A stretch of 64,000 bases of DNA, taken from NCBI GenBank assembly GCA_048213135.1, contig PS015059.1, positions 169,205 to 233,204 on the forward strand, in the 5' to 3' direction. The notes under the pieces are model-generated. The model had not been told where the DNA came from. It saw only the letters and a program-made list of their open reading frames with translations, and did not search any database. The stretch is from Reclinomonas americana ATCC 50394. Lineage: Eukaryota > Jakobida > Jakobea > Jakobida. Position 1 is the stretch's first letter. Each line of letters starts with the position of its first letter. The position numbers were made by a program, and so were the translations under genes. Below are positions 48,701 to 59,349 of the stretch, in pieces.

Positions 48701-51700
48701 GATCACCAGCAAACACCGTCGTCACTGTGTACGGAGCGTTGATCGTCATCCGTCGAATGGCATAATTCTGCGAGTCTGCAATGTACACGTAGGAACCCGA
48801 CACCGTCAGACCCAACGGATTCAGGAAATGAGCACTGGTGCCATCGCCATCGAGGAGTCCCGGCTCCCCATCGTTACCGGCGATCACCTGACTTGTATTC
48901 CCCTGAACGTCCACCAAGCGCACGCTGTGCCCCCTAGTCATGTACAAGAGGCCTGTAGTGTCGTCCAGCGCGAGACCCATGCAGCCGGAAAAGATATTAA
49001 TAGGTACCGTGATCACCAAATTCGCCGACGCCGACGGCGACGGGTTTACCACTCGCAAATAAGTGCTGTTGTTGTCGGCAACATACAGAACCTTCTGACT
49101 TGCACTCCACGCCACTCCACCAACGATGCTTCCGATTTGCGCCACGGATGCGTCGCCATCTTGCAAGCCACACCCAGCCGACCCAACCAGCGTCACCAGC
49201 TGACCGCCACTGGTCAACTTGCGCACCGAACAGCCAGGGGTCGACCCCGCAAAGTACAGCGTCTGACTCTCAACGTCCATGGAGAGGCGGACAATGGTCT
49301 CCGTGTTCGCGACTGTGCGCACTCGCCGTTGCAGCAGGTTGGTTGCATCACGCGACCACAACGCCTGCAGTTGAACGCCCGAGGGCCATGCCTGCGCGTT
49401 TGCCGTGAAATTAATGTCCACTGCCGTCGTTCCCGTCACCGCGACGTTGATGTTGGTGATAGTCGGCGGATCAAACAATGTGATAAAGTAGTTGGCGCCG
49501 GAATCGAACGGCGAGATCAGGGTGGGAAGAGTGGAGCCGGCGGCCGCTGACACAGCACGGAGGCGCACAAAGCGCTTGTTGCCAGGCGTCAGGCCGGTTA
49601 CCGTGGCCGTAAATGTCTGCACTGGGTTGGCCGGACCGAACGTCGTCGCCACGGTGGTGATGGCAGCAGTGTCCTTGATGGGCTTGTAGATGTAGATGGC
49701 GTGCGTAGTCGAGCTGACGTACACAAAGGCCAGTGGTCGGAAGGGAGCCACAGTGGTGAGGACGGCAAGGGCGTCGGCGGGGATACCGGCTCCGGGGATT
49801 GGCATCACTGACTCGACCACGGATTCGGCGAGGCGAATGCGGCGAATTGTGGGGAGTTCCCGGTGCTGCACGAGAGGGAAAGTGGTGGGTGGGGAGAGGA
49901 AGGGGGGAGAAGGGGGGAGAAGGGGGAAGGGGAAGGGGAGGAGGGGGAAGGGGAAGGGGAGAAGGGAGAAGGAGAGAGGGGAGGAGAAAGGGGAAGGGGA
50001 AGGAGGAGAAAGGGGAGGAGAAGGGGAAGGAGGAAAAAGGGGAGGAGAAGGGGAAGGAGGAGAAAGGGGAGGAGAAGGGGGAAGGAGGGAATTTAATGTG
50101 AGAACAGTGGAGCAAGAGAGAAAGGTGAACAAACAATCACAACCCAAACACGGAAATCGCCACTACACAAGCAGGAAGAAGGATACACGGCACGGACGCG
50201 ACACAATAGAACAACAACAGCGGATCTGTCTGTCACAACAAACACACTCCTTCCCACTCACCGTGACATACAACGTGCCGTCGCCGCCGCACACAATTCC
50301 ATTCATAGTCGGCATGAACGCGGCGAAGCCGAACGGTCCATCGCCATTACCAGCTCCGTCGTTCACACTGATGAGACTGGTCACTTCTCCGGTGGGCGTC
50401 AGTCGCCGAATCAGGCCACCAGCAGGAGTAGAATTCGTCTGATCAGTGAAGTACAAGTTGCCGTCGGGACACACAGTCATGGCCATAATGTGGCGCATTT
50501 GCGCGCTCTTGCCGACGCCGTCAGTCGTAGCGATCAGCGGATCTGCGGAGCCAGCCACACGATCCCACAGTGCCATCTGTTTCGCAGTTACAGGGTACAT
50601 GTCGCTGATGTTGAAGTCGAGGGTGAGGCGAAAGATGCTGAAGTTGTCCAGGTTGCCTTTGGAGCTGTAGTAGATGGCGCACGTGGTCGGGTCCACAGCC
50701 AATGCTGTTGCTGTGTCGAAGCTGAAAGACGAACTGGTGACTCCGACATCATCCGAGTCGATACCGGGATTAATAGAGTTAATGATGGTCGTAGTTGTCA
50801 TCGTCGGCAAGTCCACCCAGCGGAAGGCATGGTTGCCGGAGTCTGCTCGGAGAACATCGGTGAGGAACAGTGAGCAGAGGGGAAAGGGGAGTGTGTGTGT
50901 GTAAAGGAGGGAGAGAGAAGGAGGGAGAGTGCCACGATAGCGCGATGTTTGTGTGCGAGACGTTGGAAAAGAGTAACATCACTCAAGCATCAGAGAGAAA
51001 AGGAAGAGGTGCATGTGAGGAGGGTGTTGTTCGTTGCAGACGCGACGGACGACGTCGAGAGACGAAGAAAGAGTAAGGATGTCCTAGAAGGAGCAGCAGT
51101 GAACTCCAGTGAAAGGACACACATATACATGATGACAGATAGACAGAGATCGCGCGAAAATGGGCAAGACATGTGAATCACAGAGTGCTGCCGACAAGAT
51201 GAGACAAGAGCGAGACAACTGAAGAGACAGAGAGCCAGTGACAAGAGAGAATCTTGACGCACCGACAACAACCAGTGCCTGCTTCAGCGGGCAGTAGCCA
51301 AGTGCAGTAGGAAAATTGAACCTGGGTGGATTTCCAGAGTTGGAATCCAAGTAGTCGGGACCCATTGTCGGATCGCCAACCAACACCGTGGCGGTATACT
51401 GACTGGACCCTGGCGCTGTCGGTGCCAGCTGGCGGATGCAGTGGGTGTCGGTCTGGGTGGAAACAAACAGTGAGTGGAGACTGGGAGGCGAAGAAAAGAG
51501 AAGTAGACAGACGAATGCCCTCAAAACACCCTCAGTGCAGGAATACGACAGAGAAGCGAGATCAGAGAAACATGAGATCATCCGCAAAAGGCAGGTCATA
51601 CCAAGAAAGGGCTATCAAGAGAGAACCACCAATTCATCCCTCCCACGCAACATCAGTCACGTAGATGCTCATCGGCCCGCTGTAGTTTGCGGACAAGGCT

Positions 51701-54700
51701 TGATACGGCGCCGCGCCTACCACAATACCGGTCGGGGTGCTGTGCTTGCCAGTGCCGGCAACACCGTTGTCGTAACCCTGCATGCTGGGCGTACCGGAGA
51801 ACAGCGCATGGGTATAGTCAAAGTCGGCTGCCGACTCAGCTAACTCGAGCAGGACATTCAACGATTCGACTGCGTTGTTGACGTGGCCGGTGATGACAGC
51901 GCCGGTGTTGGACGTTTGCACATCGTCGTACGGATTGTACTCGAAGTACGGCTTGCCCAACGTCGTAAAGGTCGACACGGGCGTGTTCGAAAACTGAACT
52001 GGCTGTGTGGCGGCGTCATTCTGTGTGTAACCCGTCACTGGCATTCGCACAATTAGCATTCGGTATGTGTAGGCAGTGGCTGGCCACAACGCGGTGGCGG
52101 CGACATTGAGTGTGTTGACACTGGACATGTCGTTGAGTGCCACTGGGGCCGTCATTGGCAACACCGGGAAAGAAATACGTCGGATCAGGTGGTTGAAGGT
52201 CTGTGGTGCACCAGTGCGGCAATGAGGGAAGAGGAGGGAAGAGAAGAATATCGATACGCATCTCTCACACACTCACAAACATGCACATACACACACGCGC
52301 ACACTCTTTCTCTCGCTCACTCTCACATACACACAAGAATCCAACTCACATCGGCAATCCACAGCGAATTGGTGTCATCGTCGCAGTACATGCCGATTCC
52401 GTTGCTGATGAGAGCTTGCGATATGCCAGGTCCGTCGGTCGTGCCACCATTACTGTAGGTGCCGGCAATAGTCCGGATATACACATTGTTGATCGCAAAT
52501 TCCACCTCACGCACAGTGTAAAAATCAAGGAAGAACATTCGACCGCTCTTCTTGCAGACGGTGATGCCGAAAGGCGACTCGACGCCAGCGGTGCTTGAAT
52601 TACCGTCCACGTAGGTGTTTCGTGAGCGAGCACCGGCAACCGTTGATACAGTCTTGGTCCACGGATTGATGACGCGGATAGTGTGGTTGAGTAATTCCGT
52701 AACGTACACCTTGCCCGCAGCGTCGACAGCAATGCCCACCGGTGAATCGAACAGTGCTGACGATGCGGGGCCGTCGTTGAATGCACCGCCGGAAGGACTG
52801 CCTGCAAATGTTCGCACGTAGCCTGCGAGTGGGAAGGGAGGAAGGGAGCAGAGAGGGGATTAGCAATGAGTGATATGAATAATTCAAGCAGATAACACTG
52901 AAGACGGAATCGGAGAAAGACGAGATGAAAAGGAGGAGGGGGAACAGGAGCTCTCGAAAGTCGACAGTGAAGAAGACTAAGACGACGACATCTGCGAAGG
53001 CGGGCCGAATGAGGCAGACGAGCAACGAGAAACACGACGGAGCTTTGTGGAGATGAGAAGAGAAACAAGAGACGCAAACAACAATAACCAACCGATATGT
53101 TATTGATGTGCAAGAAGAAAAAGGTGCCGCCAGAAAGCTGCTCACGCAGAATAGGAAGACACTCACTAAAGCAAGCCCACCCCAACCTGCTGCACTCACC
53201 AGAGGCAGTATCGTAGATGCGAATCGTGTGCAACGCAGAGTCAGCGATCCACAGCCATCCTCGCCTGCTGTCAAAAGCAATAGCCTGCGGCTTGTAGAAC
53301 CGCGCGTCAGTTCCGAAACCGTCAATGTTCGCGTGGACACCACCGTCGAGGGCCGAGCGGCCAGCGACAGTCGTGAGAGAATCCGATCCAAACATTAGGT
53401 GGAGGAGACCAAATTTAAAACGCCGGATCGTCGAGTTGTCACTGTCGGCAATATACACGTCCATGGAGACCGGGTCCATCGCCAGTGAAAATGGCGAGAA
53501 GAACCGCATGGGACTGTCCGTGGAACCCGGAATGCCTGCCGCCCCGAACTGATACGTACTTGCTCCCCATTCCTGGTACACCGTGAGAGTGTGCTTGCCG
53601 TAATTCAAGATGAACAGAAACAGTCCAAACAAATCGTGATGATAGGATACCACACTCGACGGCGTGTACAAGCCATCGCTCACAGGGTCGGGGATACCCA
53701 GACCGGCACCGTCAACTGCACCCAGAAACCGACTGACATTCGGCTCGAGATACTCGGCACTAACAGCATACTGAAACGCCGCTCCCATGGCCGACGTGGC
53801 ACCGAGGGTTGTTGCGGTACCGTGTAGCGTTGCGCTTGTAGCAGCGAGGTCGGTGGCGGCCGACGTGGTTAACACTGGGAGAAAAGCAGTGGTGCAAGTG
53901 GCCGGCGATGTCGAACGCATAATGACATTGTCACTACTTGAAACCACCCGGAAATAAACGCGGTACGTGGAGGCTGGGGCCAAGTTGAGAATGCGCACTG
54001 TTAGGGGCGTTCCGGGTGATGGAAATACGAGTACAGGCATCAATGGTCGGCGAGGAAGCGAGGCGACGCGAATGATCTGTTGGGGTGGAGTGGAAGGGTG
54101 GGTGACAGAAAAGGGGGGAAGAAGGAGGAAGGAGAGGGAAGGAGAGGGAAGGAGGAAGCGAGGGGAAGGGAAAGACGGAAGAGGCGTGACGGAAGAGGGG
54201 AGAGTGGAGGGGGAAGGAGTGAGAGAAGGAGGGGAAGGAGAGAAAGAAGTAAGGGAAGGGGAAGGGAAGAGGAAGGGACAAGAGGCGCGACGCAAGGCGG
54301 AAGAGGGCAGAGACAAAATACGAGGAGGAAAGGAAGTAGAGACTGTAAGTCCTCTGAGTAGCGGGGAGAGAGATGTCAGAAGAGACAGGCCACATGATAG
54401 AAAAAAACAAAGGGCAACAACAATGAAAAGCCCCAACAAGGAGAGAGAACAAAGAAGGGGAGATGCGACAAGCCAATCCCCATTGCGCCACTGCACTCAC
54501 ATTCGCCACATCGTCAACAATGTAGACTAGCTGCTTGTTCTTGGAGAACGTAATGTCGGCGGGACTAGAGAATGTCGCAAAGCTGCCCACACCGTCATCG
54601 TTGGAGTTGACGCCCACGCGACCCGCGACAACCGTGCTCGATCCGTACAGCGTCACCTCGCGAATCACGCGTGCTGTCCTGTCAGCCACAAGCAGATACG

Positions 54701-55701
54701 TCTGCTGTCGCTCGCCATTGTTCGTAATAAAGGCAACACCCGAAGGATATTGGAACCGTGCGCCGGTACCAGTACCGTCTTGGGTCGACGCAGCGGCAGT
54801 CGGGTCACCGGCAATGGTGTCCACTCTATAGGACTCGGGCCCAAAACCGTCGTCGTTTAACTTGCGCACAACCCGTGAAACGGGATCCGTCATAAATATC
54901 CAGTTAAATTGATCAAGGCCTCCGTACGCCAAGCGGCCCGGTGACGTGAACTGCGCCAGAGTCCCAGTACCTAGCGTCGCGTAGCCATCCGTATTACCAG
55001 GTACATTTGGCTGGCCATATTGTGTTATCGTGGGGTAAGCGAGATGCACGCTGAGATCGATACGTCGAATGACGTTGTTTCCGGTATCGGAGACGAACAG
55101 GAAGTAGCTATAAGGATCGGTAGCCACACTCGTCACCGACGACGAAAACGTTGCCACATTCCCATTTCCGTTAACAGGGGGCGAAGGACTCGGGCAAACC
55201 GTCGGATTGCCAGCAAAGTGGGTAATCGTGTTGCCGACAATTTTGCTCACCGAGCACGAAGCCTGCGCCCCGCAACACACAATCGCTCAGTGAGCGAACA
55301 AGATCGCATAATGACAACAAGCAACTGCAGAACATCGACACGCAACATCGCCCACATACACAATCATTGGCCATCCGTCGCGATTGGCGGTAACTGCGGC
55401 AGGCGATTTCAGTTGACCGACACCAACGCCGCCGTCTGCGTATCCGGGGGAGCCAACGGTGCCGGCGAGGGTTGACACCTCGCCGGTGTCATCCATGATG
55501 CGGATGACATGATTACCGCTGTAATGGATAGGCAAAGGAGAATGAGAAAGCGGAGAAGGAGTGTGACACGCAGAAGGGGGAATACAGATGGTGATGGAGC
55601 GAAGCAAGCTGCAAGAGAAGAAGCAGACAGACAGAGAAATTATGAGGAACACTCTGAGATAGGAAGAGGGGGATTGAAAAGGAGAGACAGAATTGGGACA
55701 G

Positions 55702-55775
<74 letters not shown>

Positions 55776-56600
55776 CGAGCACCAACGTATCGGCCACTAG
55801 CAGCACATTGAAGTCGTCGGAGAAGTAAATGCTTGAAGGATTCTTGAAACGAGCGGCGGTGCGATTGCCATCGGCCCACGGCGTGGTCATGTCGTGACCC
55901 GGCTCGCCGGCCACGGTCTGCACGTTGAGACCCATGTCGTCGCCAATGCCATACTCCGCGTAGACACTAGATTCACCGCCACCAAAAGGAGCTGAATAAC
56001 CATTGCTCTGCACGGTGAAGGTCACCGTGCACCCGGTGGGATCGCTGCCGGTCGAGGGGGACGAAATGTTGACGATGGAGGGCACGTTGAGGCCGGTGGC
56101 GAGCAGCGTCAGAGTGGCAGAGTGCACGATGAGTAAGAGGAATAGGCAGAGAGAGCTGGCCGGGGTGTGCACAGGGAAGGCGGGAAGGCGCCGCTGGCGG
56201 TGGCGGTGGCGGAGGAGGACGAGGTGGTCAACTGCGTGGTGGAGGGAGAGGGGAGAGAGAGAGGGAAAGGGAGGTGGAGTGAGGGAGTGGGAGAGGAAAG
56301 AGGGAAGAGGGGAGAGGGAGAGGGATGAGGGAGAGAGGGAAGGGGAAGAGGGAAGAGGGAAGAGGGAGAGGGAGAGGGAAGAGGGAGAGGGAGAGGGAGA
56401 GGGAGAAGGAGAAGGAGAGGGCGGGGTAGAGAGGGAAAGGGAGAGAGGGAGAGAGAGGGGAGAGGAGGGGGTGAGAAGGAGAGGGAGAGGGAGAGGGCGG
56501 GGGTGAGAAGGAGAGGGAGAGAGGGAAGCAGAGAGAGAGAGAGAGAGAGAGAAGTAAATGACCAGTGCCACCATCTCAAAACAGAGTACGAGGTTGCGCC
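27262..56600 (-). CDS. Giant NHL/Fn3/EGF/REJ/GPS polycystin-1-like protein
   Basis: One minus-strand gene of about 29 kb explains nearly all coding signal here. Successive exons keep frame and domain logic from a hydrophobic leader (LCLFLLLIVHSATLTLL, about 56130) to the TAA at 27262-27264. The order is NHL repeats, Fn3-like repeats, NHL, two or more EGF-like modules, about eight Cys-containing 100-residue repeats, REJ-like sequence, a GPS motif and a multi-pass membrane region. Summed exons give well over 6,000 residues. REJ plus GPS plus a juxtamembrane stretch like HSWISTATGPQADTFRRTQK is the polycystin-1 family plan; a PLAT domain could not be found between the first membrane segment and this stretch. 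It should sit at the cell surface with the propellers outside. The first exon and exact start are not identified. The two 20-N gaps leave the frame unknown at those points. Confidence 0.75.
31005..31166 (-). other. GPS autoproteolysis motif exon
   Basis: This single 162-base exon, phase 1 at both ends, encodes LAKLCVYWNATASAWRSDGC, then SSIACECNHLTDFSVD. It has the four Cys, two Trp and the HLT tripeptide of the GPCR proteolysis site. In known GAIN/GPS proteins, cleavage is between Leu and Thr of HLT. The upstream exon (about 31235-31390) with NCGVRTHHG and LVRLNNTLCDDRGYVDKYPQ would belong to the GAIN fold. Confidence 0.85.
31400..34090 (-). other. REJ-like region of giant gene
   Basis: Exons here read as receptor-for-egg-jelly module sequence. 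The clearest block (33126-33300) contains NDLPTVGNVTVTPSRGEERL, TSFTFRVNGFRDPDEPG, matching the REJ pattern 'N-P-GG-L-VSP-G-L-T-F-F-A-GW-D-D-P'. Upstream exons give VTFRWMCLVEGRDC and VDWALTATTRFRYTWRMYPA, and downstream ones give YFTEQQLAKSVGSLASGLLV and VTENREAVAQSATLINRVTT, typical of the helical stretch before a GAIN domain. Boundaries between REJ and GAIN are not certain. Confidence 0.72.
34420..38000 (-). repeat. Tandem Cys-containing 100-residue extracellular repeats
   Basis: Serial exons encode variants of a module of about 80 to 110 residues. The core is a strand like VSVRAVRLEPGPSCS, a variable middle, then YSVCVDLSAGGTPGAFVEVG. Copies are near 37920-37660 (RSVRLEPGASCT, RYSVCVDF), 37590-37190, 37110-36850, two in 36790-36135 (VRSVCLLAGPSC, VRAARLEPSPTCS), 36060-35735 (IRLEQGSTTCS), 35500-35235 and a more divergent pair down to 34420. 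Two Cys per copy probably pair. Exons end in a Gly codon split at phase 1. I do not recognise the module; it may be a distant IPT/TIG or Fn3-like fold. Confidence 0.7.
38064..38416 (-). other. EGF-like module exon of giant gene
   Basis: This exon encodes CDSGRNGRGCVCTASAYG, CLNGGRCDNGVNGSGGCLC and CQNGGVCRQGVAGDGVCTC with CAECLSGRFGPSCAG between. The Cys spacing is that of EGF or tenascin-type modules. The exon enters in phase 2 (after FGITCSG at the end of the giant exon) and leaves in phase 1. Confidence 0.85.
41698..41717. other. Assembly gap, 20 N
   Basis: Twenty N inside an Fn3-like repeat of the giant exon. The frame differs on the two sides, so the true gap length is unknown and is probably not 20. 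It lies in tandemly repeated coding sequence, where repeat units could have been collapsed. Confidence 0.95.
43825..43844. other. Assembly gap, 20 N
   Basis: Twenty N inside the Fn3-like repeat array of the giant exon. The coding frames on either side do not match across 20 bases. This is a nominal-length gap in repetitive coding sequence. Confidence 0.95.
49870..50095. repeat. Purine-only tract in intron of giant gene
   Basis: About 225 bases of almost pure G and A on the plus strand, in units like GGGGAGGAGAAGGGGAAGGA. On the coding strand this is a polypyrimidine tract just after the donor following YVTVS and before the acceptor of the giant exon. It has mirror symmetry in many places and could form triplex DNA. 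Confidence 0.85.
54085..54330. repeat. Purine-rich tract in intron of giant gene
   Basis: G/A-rich on the plus strand with GGAGAGGGAAGGA-like units, interrupted by a few C/T. It is polypyrimidine on the coding strand and lies in the intron between the exon ending YIVDDVAN and the one starting IIRVASLP. Confidence 0.75.
55702..55777. repeat. (CA)n then (GA)n microsatellite
   Basis: A run of about 45 bases of CA is followed by about 30 bases of GA, inside the second intron of the giant gene next to its donor. On the coding strand it reads (CT)n then (GT)n. Confidence 0.9.
56235..56560. repeat. Purine-rich tract near 5' end of giant gene
   Basis: About 325 bases of G/A-rich plus-strand sequence in GGGAGAGGGAGAGG-like units, ending in (GA)n. 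On the coding strand it is a polypyrimidine tract upstream of the exon with the hydrophobic leader. It probably belongs to the first intron. Ser/Pro/Leu-rich or Glu/Arg-rich frames across it are artefacts. Confidence 0.75.
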
Positions 56601-56618
56601 TCACGTGTGCACACAAGA

Positions 56619-56656
<38 letters not shown>

Positions 56657-57609
56657 CAGAGAGAGAGAGAGAAGAAGAAGAAGAATAAGAAAGGGAAAGG
56701 GGAAAAGTGCAGTGAAAAACCAAGCTCCTCGTCCCGTGCGGTTTGTGCTCATGCACACCGCATGATGGGGATAAGCAAGAGAGAGAAAGGAGTGCACGCG
56801 CGACCCAAGTGCGTGTGCGCACAGTCACAGTCAGATGCATGACGGGCAACGCACACTGTCTCACATCGCACACACTGTTTGCGTGTGCAGCGACACATAT
56901 AGAGTGCTGCATGCGCATGCAGAGAATGAGAGGAGAGAAAGAGAAAGAGAGAGAGAAAGACGTACGTGGTGGTGGAGGAAAAAGGCAAGTATTGATGACT
57001 CGAACACCAACGATGTGTGTCTCATGGGAGTGCGCGCGCTCTGTGTGTTGCTCTTCTCACGCACCTTGGTCAGTTGACTGTCGTCGAGCGAGCGACGGCG
57101 CACGCGATTGCATTGTTCAGCAGAGCTGCTCTCTCTCTCTCTCTCACACACACGCTCTCACTCGGTGATGTCTAACTCAACAAACGAGCTCCCGCGCAGT
57201 GGCAAGCAACGAAGGGACGGAGACAACGAAACAAAGACACGCGCGATGAGTGAGAGTGAGCGCGCGCGTGCGTGTGTGTTGTGAATGAATATGTATTGCG
57301 TTCGCGAGCGCGGAGTTTACCAATAAATACATCAGAAAAGTACAAAGAAATTTCTCGGCTTTTAGCAAAATCCGCACAGGGTTCGGAGTGGTCGGCGTTA
57401 TTGTGTATATTGGGCATCGAGCTGCGAGAGGCGTCGAGTGTGGCGCACAGTCATGTGTCACAGAGGTATAGCCTATGCATGCAGGTTGGAGTCCGCAAAT
57501 TGGATCAATGGAAGTTTCTGGACAAATGCTCCGTTGGATCGTGAGGCACATGCACAGCAACAACAACTTTACTAATCCAAACAACAACACAGCTGCATCA
57601 TGATCAGTG
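56600..57609. other. Putative 5' region of giant gene, low complexity
   Basis: No gene is recognised. It contains (GT)n, (GA)n and a (CTT)n-like run. Candidate first-exon Met codons for the giant gene exist on the minus strand (56616, about 57417), but none is supported by splice logic or signal-peptide quality. A short plus-strand frame beginning MSNSTNELPRSGKQRRDG near 57168 has no known match. Confidence 0.35.
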
Positions 57610-58247
57610 NNNNNNNNNNNNNNNNNNNNNNNNNNNNNNNNNNNNNNNNNNNNNNNNNNNNNNNNNNNNNNNNNNNNNNNNNNNNNNNNNNNNNNNNNNN
57701 NNNNNNNNNNNNNNNNNNNNNNNNNNNNNNNNNNNNNNNNNNNNNNNNNNNNNNNNNNNNNNNNNNNNNNNNNNNNNNNNNNNNNNNNNNNNNNNNNNNN
57801 NNNNNNNNNNNNNNNNNNNNNNNNNNNNNNNNNNNNNNNNNNNNNNNNNNNNNNNNNNNNNNNNNNNNNNNNNNNNNNNNNNNNNNNNNNNNNNNNNNNN
57901 NNNNNNNNNNNNNNNNNNNNNNNNNNNNNNNNNNNNNNNNNNNNNNNNNNNNNNNNNNNNNNNNNNNNNNNNNNNNNNNNNNNNNNNNNNNNNNNNNNNN
58001 NNNNNNNNNNNNNNNNNNNNNNNNNNNNNNNNNNNNNNNNNNNNNNNNNNNNNNNNNNNNNNNNNNNNNNNNNNNNNNNNNNNNNNNNNNNNNNNNNNNN
58101 NNNNNNNNNNNNNNNNNNNNNNNNNNNNNNNNNNNNNNNNNNNNNNNNNNNNNNNNNNNNNNNNNNNNNNNNNNNNNNNNNNNNNNNNNNNNNNNNNNNN
58201 NNNNNNNNNNNNNNNNNNNNNNNNNNNNNNNNNNNNNNNNNNNNNNN
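57610..58247. other. Assembly gap, 638 N
   Basis: A run of 638 N. It separates the 5' side of the giant gene from the WD40 cluster. Long frames reported across it are spurious. Confidence 0.97.
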
Positions 58248-58856
58248 TTTCTGCAAGAGAAACCACGCTGCGGCTCATGACGAGCATGGATTTGACGCCG
58301 AATTCCAAACAGGAATGCAGAAAGACAGCAAGTGGGGTTGCCAAAGAGAAGAAGGCACGTGCACATGTGCACAGTTCTTCGGCCGGCGCAAAGTGTGCTC
58401 GTACTGCGCCTGCTTTATCTTTGCAGGGCAGCAAGGAAGCACCTTGAACGTGTGAAGCGATGAGAGGAAGAGGAGAGAGACTTGATAAGACAGCGAGAAA
58501 CCGAGGAACGAACAGAGAGATGAAGAGGCAAAGAGAGAGAAACATGTTAACAGGGAATATGGTGATTGAGAAAAAAGGGAGAAAGAGGATAGACATGCAC
58601 AGAAGCTGACGAAGAGAGACGCGAGGACGGAGTGAAAGCTGAGGAAAGAAGAGAGAAGTAGAGGCAGAATAAAGGAGCCGGCGAGATAAAAGATAGAGAG
58701 AGGGGAAGAATAAGAGTAAAGGAGAGGCGCAGAAACGGTGAGCGTGTGTGTGAGAGAGAGAGAAAAAAAGAGACGGCGTGAGAGAGAGATGAGTCGGTCA
58801 ACATGACAGAGTTGCGCACAGTGACAGCCATCGGTCTTCGTGCATTCATTCAGCTC
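58248..58856. other. Purine-rich spacer
   Basis: No gene is seen. The plus strand is rich in GAGAGA- and AAGAGG-type words from about 58450 to 58800. It lies downstream of the decayed WD40 copy and next to the large gap. Confidence 0.45.
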
Positions 58857-59225
58857 ACTCCGTCCAGCACCATCCAGGCGCACGGCGTTCAATCACCTCT
58901 GCATCCTCCAGCACAAAGCACCGCAGCACGACGTCGACCAGGATCCAGTCATGGTGGTCGTCATCTCAGCAAGGAGCTCGTTGACGGCCAGCACGGCCAG
59001 TCGTGCGGCAGCAAGCTATTGCCGTGTCAGCGCACGTGGCGTGGACCACACACGGATCGTATTATCCCCACTCCCGCTCACGACGTGCTGGTCATCGGGA
59101 GTGACGGCGACGCAGAACGCACCTCCAGAGAGTCTTTCCAGCCGGTGCACCTGTTGCCCACTCGCCAGCGACCACACGCACACAGTCTTGTCATATCTTC
59201 CGCTCACAACGTGCCGACCATCACC
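58857..59225 (-). pseudogene. Decayed WD40 gene copy
   Basis: This is a remnant of the 3' end of a gene like its two upstream neighbours. It keeps one full blade (MSGRYDKTVCVWSLASGQQV, then FCVAVTPDDQHVVSGSGDNT, IRVWSTPRAL) and a tail. An in-frame TAG follows STPRALTRQ. The conserved tail (VLRCFVLEDAEVIERR, compare VLRCFIVEDAEV in the intact copies) is in another frame. At the 5' side GHADTV-like sequence abuts GDGRHVVSG out of frame, as if a piece was deleted. It has no start or upstream blades before the neighbouring gene's 3' end at 59350, so it is non-functional as it stands. Confidence 0.8.
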
Positions 59226-59349
59226 GTGTCAGTGTGCCGTGTCCTGTCTTCTTCAATCTGTATCCCGCACAACCACCCACTCTCCTGCAAGAGGCGATGA
59301 ACAGCTCACATTCACCAGCAGCCACCTTCTCTCCCTTCGAATCACCGAC

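Larger units (their letters stand above)
38631..49865 (-). other. 11.2-kb single exon, NHL and Fn3-like repeats
   Basis: The stretch from acceptor CGTGCAG at 49866 to donor GTGTCAG at 38630 is one open frame apart from two 20-N gaps. NHL-type propeller repeats (GLALSPDESLLYVADAGNHA, PTSVAADSQGVYVWVADTGN, with spacers like TVAGQSAVTGSASG) fill about 49300-44400 and 39850-38850. Fn3-like repeats of about 110 residues, each with a hydrophobic strand, a YA-containing strand and L-P-TTYYYRL-V, fill about 44350-39950, roughly 13 copies. Codon use is strongly GC-ending. Long antisense frames in this exon are shadows. Confidence 0.85.
50263..56140 (-). other. N-terminal NHL exons of giant gene
   Basis: Eight or so exons carry NHL-type propeller sequence, for example YADGGVGVGQLKSPAAV, VATDPYSYFLFVSDTGNNVI, QTYLLVADRTARVIREV, AIAFDSRRGWLWIADSALHT, PVGIAVDAAGKVYVTELLNH and AVDPTTCAIYYSSKGNLDN. 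A Fn3-like segment (TPLTVRILNLAPASTYRVYF) lies at about 53900. Coding blocks are near 56140-55790, 55515-55375, 55265-54510, 54080-53195, 52825-52345, 52200-51655, 51455-51265 and 50845-50263. The first contains the hydrophobic leader. Confidence 0.75.

Noticed and set aside
56003-56506. Plus-strand frame rich in Glu, Arg and Gly
   Set aside because: It is a translation of a purine tract, with no conserved motif, and overlaps the leader exon of the minus-strand gene.
57604-58596. Several frames of 226 to 359 residues across the large N run
   Set aside because: Most of their length is N, so no coding content is present.
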